Source of the DNA: Kribbella sindirgiensis
GTDB lineage: Bacteria > Actinomycetota > Actinomycetes > Propionibacteriales > Kribbellaceae
DNA length: 64,000 nt
Reading direction: 5' to 3'
Assembly: GCF_004331435.1 (NCBI RefSeq)
Contig: NZ_SJKA01000002.1
Coordinates: forward strand, 620,001 to 684,000
Shown here: piece after piece, positions 42,217 to 51,090 of the stretch
Position numbering within the stretch: the first letter of the stretch is position 1
Layout: every line of letters starts with the position of its first letter
Program-made: the position numbers and the translations under genes
Notes under the pieces: model-generated
Told to the model about the DNA's origin: nothing
Database searches by the model: none
The model's input: the letters and a program-made list of their open reading frames with translations, nothing else

Positions 42217-42260
42217 CGAGCCAGGAAGGCGACGACCTGTAGGTCTGCCTTCCTGGCTCG
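42217..42260 (-). terminator. intercistronic hairpin between binding protein and ATPase genes
   Basis: A perfect 14-bp stem, CGAGCCAGGAAGGC (42217-42230) with 42247-42260, encloses an inner palindrome GACCTGTAGGTC. It has no T tract. In importer operons such a structure after the binding-protein gene often protects the upstream mRNA or partly ends transcription, giving more binding protein than ATPase. Confidence 0.65.
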
Positions 42261-42296
42261 CACCGTACTACGCAACTGCCTGTGTTTGTGCCGGGT

Positions 42297-43373
42297 TCAG
42301 GATGCCTTCGGCTGAACCTTCGACTGCACGGTGATCTTGCCGCTGATGATGTCGGTCTTGATCTGGTCCAGCTCGGACTTCACGTCCGCCGGGATCTTGC
42401 TGTCGAACTCGTGGAACGGCGCGAGCTTGGTGCCGCCGTTCTCCAGCGTGCCGATGAACTGGGTGTTGTCGAACTTGTTGTCGACGACCGAGACGATGGC
42501 GTCCTTGACCGCGACGTCCATGCCCTTCGCGACGCTGGTGAGCAGCACCGAGCAGTACTCCGCGGCGCTCTCGCAGCCGTCGGTGTCGACCCAGATCGCG
42601 TTCACCTTGCCGTTGCTGGCCTTGGCCGCCTGCAGACCGCCGAGACCCGACGGGCCGGCCACCGGGAAGATCACGTCGGCGCCCTGGGTGATCAGGTTCT
42701 GCGCGTTGTTCTGGCCCTTGGCCTTGTCCTCGAAGTCACCGGTGAACAGACCCGCCTGCTTGGCGTCGTCCCAGCCGAGCACCTGGACGTTCTTGCTCTT
42801 CTGCGTGTTGTAGTAGCGCACGCCCTCGGCGAAGCCGTCCATGAAGATCGTCACGGTCGGGATCTTCAGGCCGCCGAACGTGCCGACCTTGCCGGACTTG
42901 CTCATCGCGGCGGCCAGGTACCCGGCCTGGAAGCTGGACTGCGCGGTGTTGAAGGCCAGCGGCTTCACGTTCTCGATCGGCTTGGCCGGCGCGGAGTCGA
43001 CGATCGCGAACTTGATCGACGGGTTCGCCTGGGCCGCCTTGTCGGTGGCGTCCTCGAGCTTGAAGCCGACCGAGACGATGATGTTGCACTTGGCACTCAC
43101 CATCGCGGTCATGTTGGTCGGGTAGTCGTTGTCCGACTTCGACTCCGCCTTGACCTCGGTCAGGCCCTTTTCCTTCACCGCGTCCTGCAGACCCTTGTAC
43201 GAGGTCTGGTTGAACGACTTGTCGTCGAAGCCCCCGGAGTCCGAGACCATGCAGGCCTTGAAATCCTTGTTGGCGCTACCGCCTGCGTTCTCCTCGGTCG
43301 GCTTGCTGCCACACGCGGCGACGGCGAGCGTCAGTACGCCCACGATCGCCGTTCCCCGCACGTACTTCTTCAC
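42297..43373 (-). CDS. BMP-family nucleoside-binding lipoprotein
   Basis: The 358-residue protein starts at GTG after a GGAG site and has a lipobox VAACGS near residue 21. The BMP/PnrA signature is present (VSDSGGFDDKSFNQTSYKGL near 43-62, where the Asp-Lys-Ser-Phe-Asn run contacts the ribose). It captures nucleosides at the cell surface and feeds the permeases encoded downstream. As the first gene of the cluster it lies next to the promoter region 43374-43671. Confidence 0.93.
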   Translation of the reverse strand: MKKYVRGTAIVGVLTLAVAACGSKPTEENAGGSANKDFKACMVSDSGGFDDKSFNQTSYKGLQDAVKEKGLTEVKAESKSDNDYPTNMTAMVSAKCNIIVSVGFKLEDATDKAAQANPSIKFAIVDSAPAKPIENVKPLAFNTAQSSFQAGYLAAAMSKSGKVGTFGGLKIPTVTIFMDGFAEGVRYYNTQKSKNVQVLGWDDAKQAGLFTGDFEDKAKGQNNAQNLITQGADVIFPVAGPSGLGGLQAAKASNGKVNAIWVDTDGCESAAEYCSVLLTSVAKGMDVAVKDAIVSVVDNKFDNTQFIGTLENGGTKLAPFHEFDSKIPADVKSELDQIKTDIISGKITVQSKVQPKAS

Positions 43374-43441
43374 CGGAAGTCTCCTTCGTCGACCAGATAC
43401 GGTTGCCGCCGCACGCCTTCCCCCACGTGCCGCATCCGCAG

Positions 43442-43447
43442 ACTATA
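43442..43447 (-). promoter_or_regulatory. putative -10 box of the nucleoside operon
   Basis: TATAGT on the - strand, 69 bp before the binding-protein start, is the best -10 match in the 298-bp gap 43374-43671. The nearest -35-like sequence, TTGACG, stands 24 bp upstream, longer than usual. The rest of the gap shows no gene and no convincing repressor site. Confidence 0.35.
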
Positions 43448-43671
43448 GGGCGCGGTCAGTGTTTCTTTGAACGTCAAGCAGGCCTCGATACCGGAAAGTG
43501 ACCGGCATCCGCGTCACATTTCGACAACTTCTCCGGTGTGGTCACCGCCCGCGCTCCCCACGTCACGGTGTGCACGCTCCGTGGTCGCGCTCACCGAGCG
43601 TGGCGGTCACGGCTGGTGAGGAGCGGTAGGCTCGGCGCGTCCCGGCGTACCCGTGCTGTCACAATCTCGGG

Positions 43672-44853
43672 ATGAGTCATCAGCTACTGGTCGCGGACGT
43701 GCTGGCGCGGGTCGAAGCAGTCCGTGAGGACATGGTCGACGTACGCCGCGATCTGCACGCGCACCCGGAGCTCGGGTGGCACGAAGTGCGGACGACCGAA
43801 CTGCTCGAGAAGCGGCTCGTCGGGGCCGGGCTGTCACCGCGGGTGCTGCCGACCGGGACCGGGCTGATCTGCGACATCGGGTCCGGCGACACCTGCGTCG
43901 CGCTGCGCGCCGACATCGACGCCCTGCCGGTGCCGGACGGCGTGGACGCGCCGTGGCGGTCGACCCTCGACGGGGTGGCTCACGCGTGCGGTCACGACGT
44001 ACACACCGCCGCGCTGCTCGGTGCGGCGCTCGTGCTGGCCGGGATGGCGCGCGACGGGCAACTCGACCGGCGGGTCCGGGTGATCTTCCAGCCCGCCGAG
44101 GAGGTCATGCCCGGTGGTGCGCTCGGCGTCATCGCGGCGGGCGGTTTGGACGGCGTACGGCGTATTTACGGTCTGCACTGCGATCCGCGGCTGCAGGTGG
44201 GCGAGGTCGGCCTGCGCGTCGGCGCGCTGACCGCCGCCGCCGACCGGCTGCTCGTCCGGCTCACCGGCCCCGGCGGCCACACCTCCCGGCCGCACCTGAC
44301 CGCCGACCTGGTCTACGCGCTGGCGACCCTGGTCTCGGCGCTTCCCGCTGCGCTCTCCCGCCGCGTCGACCCGCGCGCCGGCATGTCCCTCGTCTGGGGC
44401 CGCATCACGTCCGGCTCCGCCGCCAACGCGATCCCGTCCCGCGGCGAGGCCGAGGGCACCCTGCGCTGCCTCGACGTCAACGCGTGGCGACTCGCCGAGG
44501 AACTCATCCCGTCACTGGCCGCCCAGATCGTCACGCCGTACGGCGTCGAGGTCGACACCGAGGTCACCCGCGGCGTACCGCCCGTGATGAACGACCCGCA
44601 CGCGATCAACGTCCTGCAGAACGCCGTCCACCAGACCCTCGGCTCCAGCGCCATCGCCCCCACCGACCAGAGCCTCGGCGGCGAAGACTTCGCCTGGTAC
44701 CTCGATGACGTCCCCGGCGGCATGGCCCGCCTAGGTGTCCGCCCACCCACCCAGGAAACCGCCGCCGACCTCCACACCCCCGGCTTCGACCCCTCCGAAG
44801 AAGCCATCACAGTAGGCACCACCCTCCTCACCACCACCGCCCTCCTGGACTGA
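43672..44853 (+). CDS. M20-family amidohydrolase
   Basis: The 393-residue metallohydrolase removes an acyl group from an amino acid or similar amide. Metal ligands and the catalytic pair are visible: HACGHDVHTA near 102-111, PAEE near 143, HCDP near 168, and GGEDFAWY near 340. HPELGWHEVRT near 31 is typical of the IAA-Leu/hippurate hydrolase branch. The substrate is unknown. A short CACAAT box 6 bp before the ATG could be its -10. Confidence 0.88.
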   Translation: MSHQLLVADVLARVEAVREDMVDVRRDLHAHPELGWHEVRTTELLEKRLVGAGLSPRVLPTGTGLICDIGSGDTCVALRADIDALPVPDGVDAPWRSTLDGVAHACGHDVHTAALLGAALVLAGMARDGQLDRRVRVIFQPAEEVMPGGALGVIAAGGLDGVRRIYGLHCDPRLQVGEVGLRVGALTAAADRLLVRLTGPGGHTSRPHLTADLVYALATLVSALPAALSRRVDPRAGMSLVWGRITSGSAANAIPSRGEAEGTLRCLDVNAWRLAEELIPSLAAQIVTPYGVEVDTEVTRGVPPVMNDPHAINVLQNAVHQTLGSSAIAPTDQSLGGEDFAWYLDDVPGGMARLGVRPPTQETAADLHTPGFDPSEEAITVGTTLLTTTALLD

Positions 44854-44855
44854 AT

Positions 44856-44879
44856 GACACCGCTCCGCGGAGCGGTGTC
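44856..44879. terminator. bidirectional hairpin terminator
   Basis: GACACCGCTCCG and its exact complement form a 24-bp perfect palindrome exactly between the ends of two convergent genes (stops at 44853 and 44882). It can serve both strands. Confidence 0.7.
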
Positions 44880-44881
44880 GG

Positions 44882-46456
44882 TCAGAAGGTGTCGGCGGGG
44901 ATGTAGATGCCCCAGACTTCTCGGAGGGTGTTGCAGACTTCGCCGACTGTGGCCCGGGCTTTGAGGGCCTGTTTCATGGGGTGGAGGCAGTTGTCGTTGC
45001 CTTGGGCAGCTTTTTTGAGGGCGGTCAGGGCCTCGTCGACCGCGGTCTGGTCGCGGGTGGCTCGGAGGGTGGCGAGGCGGGCTACCTGCTGGGCCTCGAT
45101 GGCGGGGTCGACGCGCAGCGGTTCGTACGGCTCCTCGTCGGTGATCTTGAACTTGTTCATCCCGACGACCACTCGCTCGACGGAGTCGATCTCCTGCGCG
45201 ATCCGGTACGCCGAACGCTCGATCTCCTGTTTCTGGTACCCCTTCTCGATCGCCGCGACCGCTCCGCCGTACTCCTCCACCTGCTCCATCAACGCGACCG
45301 CCGCCTCCTCGACCTCGTCGGTGAGCGACTCGACCACATACGAGCCGGCGAACGGGTCGACCGTGGCGGTGACGTCGGTCTCGTAGGCGAGGACCTGCTG
45401 CGTCCGCAGCGCGAGGCGGGCTGCCTTCTCGGTCGGGAGCGCGATCGCCTCGTCGTACGAGTTCGTGTGCAGCGACTGGGTCCCACCGAGTACGGCGGCC
45501 AGCCCCTGGATCGCCACCCGTACCAGGTTCACCTCAGGCTGCTGCGCCGTCAGCTGCACTCCGGCCGTCTGGGTATGGAACCGCAACATCAACGACTTCG
45601 GATTGCGCGCGCCGAACTCCTCCCGCATCACCCGCGCCCAGATCCGCCGCGCCGCCCGGAACTTCGCGACCTCCTCCAGCAACGTCGTACGGGCGACGAA
45701 GAAGAACGACAACCGCGGCGCGAACTCGTCCACGTCCAGCCCGGACGCGACCGCGGCCCGGACGTACTCGATGCCGTTCGCGAGCGTGAACGCGATCTCC
45801 TGCGCGGGCGTCGCCCCGGCCTCGGCCATGTGGTAGCCGGAGATCGAGATCGTGTTCCAGCGCGGCAACTCGGCATGGCAGTACGCGAAGATGTCGCTGA
45901 TCAGCCGCAGCGACTCCTTCGGCGGGTAGATGTAGGTGCCGCGGGCGATGTACTCCTTCAGTACGTCGTTCTGGATCGTGCCGGTGAGCTTGTCACCGGA
46001 GACGCCCTGCTCCTCGGCCACCAACTGGTAAAGCAGCAAAAGCACGGACCCGGGCGCGTTGATCGTCATCGACGTGGACACCTGGTCCAGCGGGATCTTG
46101 TCGAACAGCACCCGCATGTCGTCGATCGAGTCGATCGCCACCCCGACCTTGCCGACCTCGCCGTGCGCGATCGGGGCGTCGGAGTCGTACCCCATCTGGG
46201 TCGGCAGGTCGAACGCGACCGACAGTCCCATCGTCCCGTGGTCGATCAGCTGGTGGTACCGCTGGTTCGACTCGGCCGCCGTCCCGAACCCGGCGTACTG
46301 CCGCATCGTCCACGGCCGCTGGGTGTACATCGTCGGGTACACGCCGCGGGTGTACGGGAACTGCCCCGGCTCCCCCAGCTTCGCGTCGGCGTCGAACCCG
46401 TCCAGCGGCCCGTACACCGGCGCGAACTCGAACCCCGACTCGCTCCGATGACTCAT
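44882..46456 (-). CDS. methylmalonyl-CoA mutase-family large subunit without B12 domain
   Basis: The 524-residue protein is the substrate-binding barrel of an adenosylcobalamin-dependent acyl-CoA mutase. Specificity residues match methylmalonyl-CoA mutase: Tyr54 in RQYAGF and Arg171 in IARGTYI, where isobutyryl- and 2-hydroxyisobutyryl-CoA mutases have Phe or Ile and Gln. His208 in SGYH is the catalytic base. The C-terminal cobalamin-binding domain of one-chain mutases is absent, and no small subunit is encoded in the window, so a separate partner is needed. The promoter region is shared with the M14 peptidase gene. Confidence 0.88.
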   Translation of the reverse strand: MSHRSESGFEFAPVYGPLDGFDADAKLGEPGQFPYTRGVYPTMYTQRPWTMRQYAGFGTAAESNQRYHQLIDHGTMGLSVAFDLPTQMGYDSDAPIAHGEVGKVGVAIDSIDDMRVLFDKIPLDQVSTSMTINAPGSVLLLLYQLVAEEQGVSGDKLTGTIQNDVLKEYIARGTYIYPPKESLRLISDIFAYCHAELPRWNTISISGYHMAEAGATPAQEIAFTLANGIEYVRAAVASGLDVDEFAPRLSFFFVARTTLLEEVAKFRAARRIWARVMREEFGARNPKSLMLRFHTQTAGVQLTAQQPEVNLVRVAIQGLAAVLGGTQSLHTNSYDEAIALPTEKAARLALRTQQVLAYETDVTATVDPFAGSYVVESLTDEVEEAAVALMEQVEEYGGAVAAIEKGYQKQEIERSAYRIAQEIDSVERVVVGMNKFKITDEEPYEPLRVDPAIEAQQVARLATLRATRDQTAVDEALTALKKAAQGNDNCLHPMKQALKARATVGEVCNTLREVWGIYIPADTF

Positions 46457-46550
46457 TCTCCCACGGTAGGCCGAACCACGCTCCCACTGGTATGCACAGC
46501 CCGGGTGAGATCGAGCACGCCAGGTGATCGCGGGCGATGGGCTGTTGACT

Positions 46551-46566
46551 TGTGATCTGGCTCACA
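46551..46566. promoter_or_regulatory. putative Crp/GlxR-type binding site
   Basis: TGTGATCTGGCTCACA fits the TGTGA-N6-TCACA consensus of cAMP-receptor-type regulators at all ten defined positions. It lies 44 bp before the M14 peptidase start and 94 bp before the divergent mutase start, directly after a TTGACT -35-like box. Confidence 0.6.
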
Positions 46567-46610
46567 GGAGGCTGCGACTCAGTATGCACCGTCGACCGGG
46601 GAGGGGCGAC

Positions 46611-49600
46611 ATGCGTAGATCTCCTGTTCTCATCACAGGACTAGCAGTACTGGCAGTCGTAGCGGGGGCGCTGGCCGCAGGACCGGCAGCGACCGCAGCA
46701 CCAGGGCCAGGGGGTGACGGCCTGGAGGTCTACGTCGGCGAACTGGATCCGCAACAGCTGCAGAAGCTGGCGGACATCGGCGTGGACCGCGAGGGCCTGA
46801 CCACCGGGCGGACCGCCGACGGCAAGGCCAAGGTCGAAGTCGTCATCACCGACCGGCAGGCCGACAAGCTCCGGTCCGACGGCGTCGACCTGAAGGTCAA
46901 GCAGGTGAAGGGCCGCGACGCCTCGGACGAGGCCGCCCGGCTCGCGCTCGTCGGCCCGACGGTGTTCCGCCCTTACAGCGGCGCCGGTGGGCTCGCCGAA
47001 GAGCTGAGCACGACAGCGGCCGCCAATCCGGCACTGGCCAAGTTGGTTCGGATCGGTACGACGGTGCAGGGCAAGCCGATGCTCGCCGTCAAGGTGACCA
47101 AGGACGCCCGCACGCTCACCGACGGCGCGCGCCGCTCGGTGCTGTACATGGGCGCGCAGCATGCCCGCGAATGGATCACCCCCGAGATGGTCCGCCGGCT
47201 GCTCCACCACGTCCTCGACAACTACGGCAGCAACGCCGAGATCACCAAGCTGGTCAACACCACCGAGCTGTGGTTCCTGCCGGTCGCCAACCCCGACGGC
47301 TACGACTACACGTTCACCGGGGACCGGCTGTGGCGGAAGAACCTGCGCGACAACAACGGCGACGGGACCGTCGCCCCCGGCGACGGCGTCGATCTGAACC
47401 GCAACCTCGCGACCAAGTGGGGTTACGACAACGAGGGCTCGTCCCCCGATCCGATCAGTGACACCTACCGCGGCAGCGGCCCGAACTCCGAGCCGGAGAC
47501 CAAGGCCCTCGACGGGCTGTTCAACCGGGTCCGCTTCACCGAGCTGATCAACTACCACTCGGCCGCGCAGCTCATTCTGTACGGCGTCGGCTGGCAGGTC
47601 AGCACGCCTTCGCCGGACGACGTCATCTCCGCGGCGATGGCCGGCGACGACGCGAACCCGGCCGTCCCGGGCTACGACCCGGACATCTCCGCCGAGCTCT
47701 ACACCACCAACGGCGAGACCGACGGGCACGCGACGAACAGGTACGGCACGCTCGCGTTCACGCCGGAGATGTCGACCTGCCAGGCCGCGTCGGCCGTGGA
47801 TCCCAACGACCAGTGGAAGCCCGAGGACTGCGTCAGCGTCTTCACGTTCCCCGACGACGAGACCTTGATCCAGGGCGAGTTCGCCAAGAACATCCCGTTC
47901 GCGCTGTCGGTCGCGAAGTCCGCCCAGGACCCCGACGATCCGGTGTCCGTGGTCGGCCAGAAGGCCGCCGACCTGGTCGCCGACCCGTTCACGGTCTCGT
48001 ACGGCACCACCCAACCGGTCGCGGTGACGGCCAAGCGGGCGTTGAAGAACCTGCGGATCAACTACCGGATCAACGGCGGCGCCGCCATCGACGACAAGGT
48101 GGCCGAGTGGCAGGGCGGCGAGCGGTACGGCGACTCCGACGACCACTACTACGCCGAGTTCCGCGGGACTGTCCGTCGTACCAAGCCTGGTGACTCGGTC
48201 GAGGTGTGGTTCACCGGCAGCAAGGTGGGGACCGGCGCGGTCTCCAGTGAGCACTTCACCTACAAGGTCGCCACCGACATCGGCGGGCAGGTGCTGATCC
48301 TGGCCGCCGAGGACACCACCGGCCTCAGCCCGGTCCAGGGCGTCGCCACCGCCAAGTACGCCGACGAGTACGCCGCAGCGCTCGCCGCGAGCGGGATCTC
48401 TTCGGACGTGTACGACGTGGACGCGAACAACCGGACCGCCCCGCACCACCTCGGCGTTCTCTCGCACTACAAGGCGGTCGTGTGGGAGACCGGCGACGAC
48501 ATCATCACGCGAGAGGTCGGCCAGGTCCCGGGTACGGCGGCTGAACTGGCCCTCGACCTCGAGCTGTCCGTCCGCGACTACCTCAATGAGGGCGGGAAGC
48601 TCCTGCACACGGGCAAGTACGCCAGCTACGCAAGCAGTCAGGACGGCGCGTACTGGTACAACCCGTTCGAGGAGCAGCAAGGTGAGTGCACCACGCCAAC
48701 GCTGTATCCGTGCATCCAACTGCTGAACGACTTCGAGCAGTACTGGCTGGGCGCCTACAGCTACGTCGACAACAGCGGTAGCGACGCCAACGGGGACCCG
48801 TTCCCGATCCGCGGAGTGTCCGGCGCCTTCAACGGGTACGCCGGGACTCTCAACGGCGGTGACTCGGCGAACAACCAGGACCACACGGCAGCGTTCGTCC
48901 TGACGTCGAGTGTGTTGCCCACGGCACAGTTCCCGCAGTTCGCCAGCTCGGCGCCGCTCAAGTGGGATCGGCCTGGTGCTGCGCCGTTCGAGCCGGTCAC
49001 AGGTTCGCAGTACGTGTACAGCCAGCGCGGCGACATCAGCTACAAACGGTTGACCCGCACGGTCGATCTGACCAGCGTGACCGCTGCGACCCAGCCGTCC
49101 TTGGCGTTCAAGATCTCCTACGACACCGAGGCGAACTGGGACTACGTGTTCGTCGAGGCCCACACTGTCGGTCAGGAGGACTGGACGACGCTGCCGGACC
49201 TGAACGGCCACACGGCGCAGGACACCGGCCAGAGCTGCCCGGCCGGTTGGGTGACGGCTCTGCATCCACAGCTCGGGCACTACCAGGGCACCGACTGTTC
49301 ACCGGTCGGTACCTCCGGAACCTGGAACGCGGCATCCGGTTCCAGCGCGGGCTGGCAGGACTGGAAGGTCGATCTCGCGCCGTACGCCGGGAAGCAGATC
49401 GAACTCTCGATCAGCTACGTGAGTGACTGGGGAACCCAGGGCCTCGGCGCGTTCGTCGACGACACCACGGTCACGGCCGGCACGACCGTGACGACGTCGT
49501 TCGAGACCGACCTCGGCGGCTGGACCGTGGCCGGACCGCCACCCGGCTCGGCGGCGAACCCGAACGACTGGATCCGCACCACCACCGCCTTCCTCGAAGG

Positions 49601-49721
49601 AGCCGGCGTCACGACCAGAGACACCGTGTACGTCGGATTCGGCGCCGAAGGCCTGACCACGCAGGCGATGCGCACCGACCTGGTCCGCCGGTCGATGATT
49701 CACCTGTTCAGTACGCCGTAG
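46611..49721 (+). CDS. secreted M14 zinc carboxypeptidase with C-terminal beta domains
   Basis: The ATG at 46611 follows GGGGAGGGG and gives 1036 residues with a signal peptide of about 30. A propeptide-like region comes first, then the M14 catalytic domain at about 120-460: zinc ligands in AQHAREW (His, Glu) near 182 and NYHSAAQ (His) near 317, substrate-binding VDLNRN near 262, catalytic Glu in FTPEMST near 385. The remaining 550 residues hold a glutamine amidotransferase-like region and a jelly-roll/MAM-like domain (VDLTSVTAATQPSLAFKISY, SFETDLGGW). It is an exported protein-degrading enzyme with a likely Crp-type site in front. Confidence 0.9.
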   Translation: MRRSPVLITGLAVLAVVAGALAAGPAATAAPGPGGDGLEVYVGELDPQQLQKLADIGVDREGLTTGRTADGKAKVEVVITDRQADKLRSDGVDLKVKQVKGRDASDEAARLALVGPTVFRPYSGAGGLAEELSTTAAANPALAKLVRIGTTVQGKPMLAVKVTKDARTLTDGARRSVLYMGAQHAREWITPEMVRRLLHHVLDNYGSNAEITKLVNTTELWFLPVANPDGYDYTFTGDRLWRKNLRDNNGDGTVAPGDGVDLNRNLATKWGYDNEGSSPDPISDTYRGSGPNSEPETKALDGLFNRVRFTELINYHSAAQLILYGVGWQVSTPSPDDVISAAMAGDDANPAVPGYDPDISAELYTTNGETDGHATNRYGTLAFTPEMSTCQAASAVDPNDQWKPEDCVSVFTFPDDETLIQGEFAKNIPFALSVAKSAQDPDDPVSVVGQKAADLVADPFTVSYGTTQPVAVTAKRALKNLRINYRINGGAAIDDKVAEWQGGERYGDSDDHYYAEFRGTVRRTKPGDSVEVWFTGSKVGTGAVSSEHFTYKVATDIGGQVLILAAEDTTGLSPVQGVATAKYADEYAAALAASGISSDVYDVDANNRTAPHHLGVLSHYKAVVWETGDDIITREVGQVPGTAAELALDLELSVRDYLNEGGKLLHTGKYASYASSQDGAYWYNPFEEQQGECTTPTLYPCIQLLNDFEQYWLGAYSYVDNSGSDANGDPFPIRGVSGAFNGYAGTLNGGDSANNQDHTAAFVLTSSVLPTAQFPQFASSAPLKWDRPGAAPFEPVTGSQYVYSQRGDISYKRLTRTVDLTSVTAATQPSLAFKISYDTEANWDYVFVEAHTVGQEDWTTLPDLNGHTAQDTGQSCPAGWVTALHPQLGHYQGTDCSPVGTSGTWNAASGSSAGWQDWKVDLAPYAGKQIELSISYVSDWGTQGLGAFVDDTTVTAGTTVTTSFETDLGGWTVAGPPPGSAANPNDWIRTTTAFLEGAGVTTRDTVYVGFGAEGLTTQAMRTDLVRRSMIHLFSTP

Positions 49722-49727
49722 CCGATC

Positions 49728-49758
49728 GGCCGCCCTGGTCTCCACGACCAGGGCGGCC
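49728..49758. terminator. hairpin terminator between convergent genes
   Basis: A perfect 13-bp stem (GGCCGCCCTGGTC, 49728-49740 with 49746-49758) closes a 5-base loop 7 bp after the M14 peptidase stop and 6 bp before the convergent stop at 49764. There is no clear T tract. Confidence 0.65.
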
Positions 49759-49763
49759 GGTCC

Positions 49764-50978
49764 CTACCAGCGGAACGTGAGCGTCTCCGCCGGCAGCCGC
49801 TCGCGCACGTCGCACACCAGGTCGGTCAGCGTGTCGGCCAGTTCCTGGTCGGCGAGACGGCCATGGGTCATCACGCACAGTTGCGCGCGGTAGTTCTCGC
49901 CCTTGCAGACGAGCATCGCGCGGAGCGCCCGCGGATCGTTGGCGAGGAAGTCGGTGAACTGCGGGGTGAACAGCACCTTGGCGAATCCGGGCTGCGGCGT
50001 GCCCGTGGCGAACAGTTCGTCGTACGCCGGATCGCCGGTCAGGTACTCGTCGTCGAACCGCGGACTCACCCCGGACGGCACCAGCGCCTTCGAGGCCGAC
50101 ACACAGACCGGCCACACCCAGGGCACATCGATCTTGACCACGATCGCCCAGTTCTTCTGCTGCCACAGCTCCGAGACGTGCTCGTACCGCTCGATCTGGT
50201 GCCCGCGGTACTCGAGTTTCTGCAGGAACGCGATCGCCCCGGACGGAGGCTCGCCGAGGAGCTCGGGCGGCATCGTCGAGATCGGACGGTCGCCGGCCGA
50301 TCCCCCTTCGAGCGCGAACGCGGGGATCAACTCCAGGAGGCGTCCCGCGAACTCGGCCAGCTCACGCAGGACCTTGACATCGGTCACCTTCCCGTCCCGC
50401 CAGACGACCAGCGTCGGCCCTTCGATCCGGAACGTCGGCGCGGCCGGGTCGTCCAACAGCAGTTCCATGACCCGCGGGTTCACCACGTCGTGCGCGAACT
50501 TCAGGTCCGCGCACTCCACCCGGAACGCCTCGTTGAACCGGCCGCTCTCGAAGTCGATACCTCCGCCGAGCGCGGAACGCCGTACGGACAGAGCGGGTAA
50601 CGAGGTCGGCAGCTCGACCACCGCCGCCGCGCACACTCCGCTGCGCAGGCCGCTCGCACCGGTCTCCTTGCCCTGCGGCAGGTCCGGCGTGTGGTACCAG
50701 CTGAACTGCATCAGCAGCGCGGGCCGGCCAGCGATCGTGCTTCCGGACAGCAGGTCCTGGACGTCGTGGCTGGTGCCCTCGTCGAACGGCGCGCCGTGGA
50801 AGCGATCAAGGAGCCCATCGGTCCCGTTCGTGTACCGCCAGCCGTTCCGCGTGCCCCACCAGCTGATCGAGCTCTTGCTCTGGTCCCGTTCGACCGCGCG
50901 TCCGGCCCACCACCAGACCAGAGACCCCAGCACGACGAGTACGGCCGCCACCGCGACGACGATCCCCAGAGTTCGCAT
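49764..50978 (-). CDS. hypothetical membrane-anchored protein
   Basis: The ATG at 50978 gives 404 residues; the frame opens 12 bp earlier. One N-terminal membrane segment (LGIVVAVAAVLVVLGSLVWWWAG) anchors a large domain rich in aromatic residues and beta strands. Segments such as FNEAFRVECADLKFAHDVVN and ELLLDDPAAPTFRIEGPTLVV resemble membrane proteins of the DUF3137 type, but the match is weak. The function is unknown. Confidence 0.65.
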   Translation of the reverse strand: MRTLGIVVAVAAVLVVLGSLVWWWAGRAVERDQSKSSISWWGTRNGWRYTNGTDGLLDRFHGAPFDEGTSHDVQDLLSGSTIAGRPALLMQFSWYHTPDLPQGKETGASGLRSGVCAAAVVELPTSLPALSVRRSALGGGIDFESGRFNEAFRVECADLKFAHDVVNPRVMELLLDDPAAPTFRIEGPTLVVWRDGKVTDVKVLRELAEFAGRLLELIPAFALEGGSAGDRPISTMPPELLGEPPSGAIAFLQKLEYRGHQIERYEHVSELWQQKNWAIVVKIDVPWVWPVCVSASKALVPSGVSPRFDDEYLTGDPAYDELFATGTPQPGFAKVLFTPQFTDFLANDPRALRAMLVCKGENYRAQLCVMTHGRLADQELADTLTDLVCDVRERLPAETLTFRW

Positions 50979-51090
50979 GCGACTAACCAAGCACAGCCCG
51001 GTGGCAACCTGAAGGACACTTCAAGGCCCCGCACCTGTCGACAGGGCATCGACGCCGTGTCACGGACGCGTCGCCCAGAGTTCATGGTCG

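Noticed and set aside
43374..43671. Crp-type site in the nucleoside operon promoter region
   Set aside because: GTGAC and GTCAC half-sites near 43498-43517 are 10 bp apart, not the 6 bp expected, and do not match the TGTGA/TCACA consensus.
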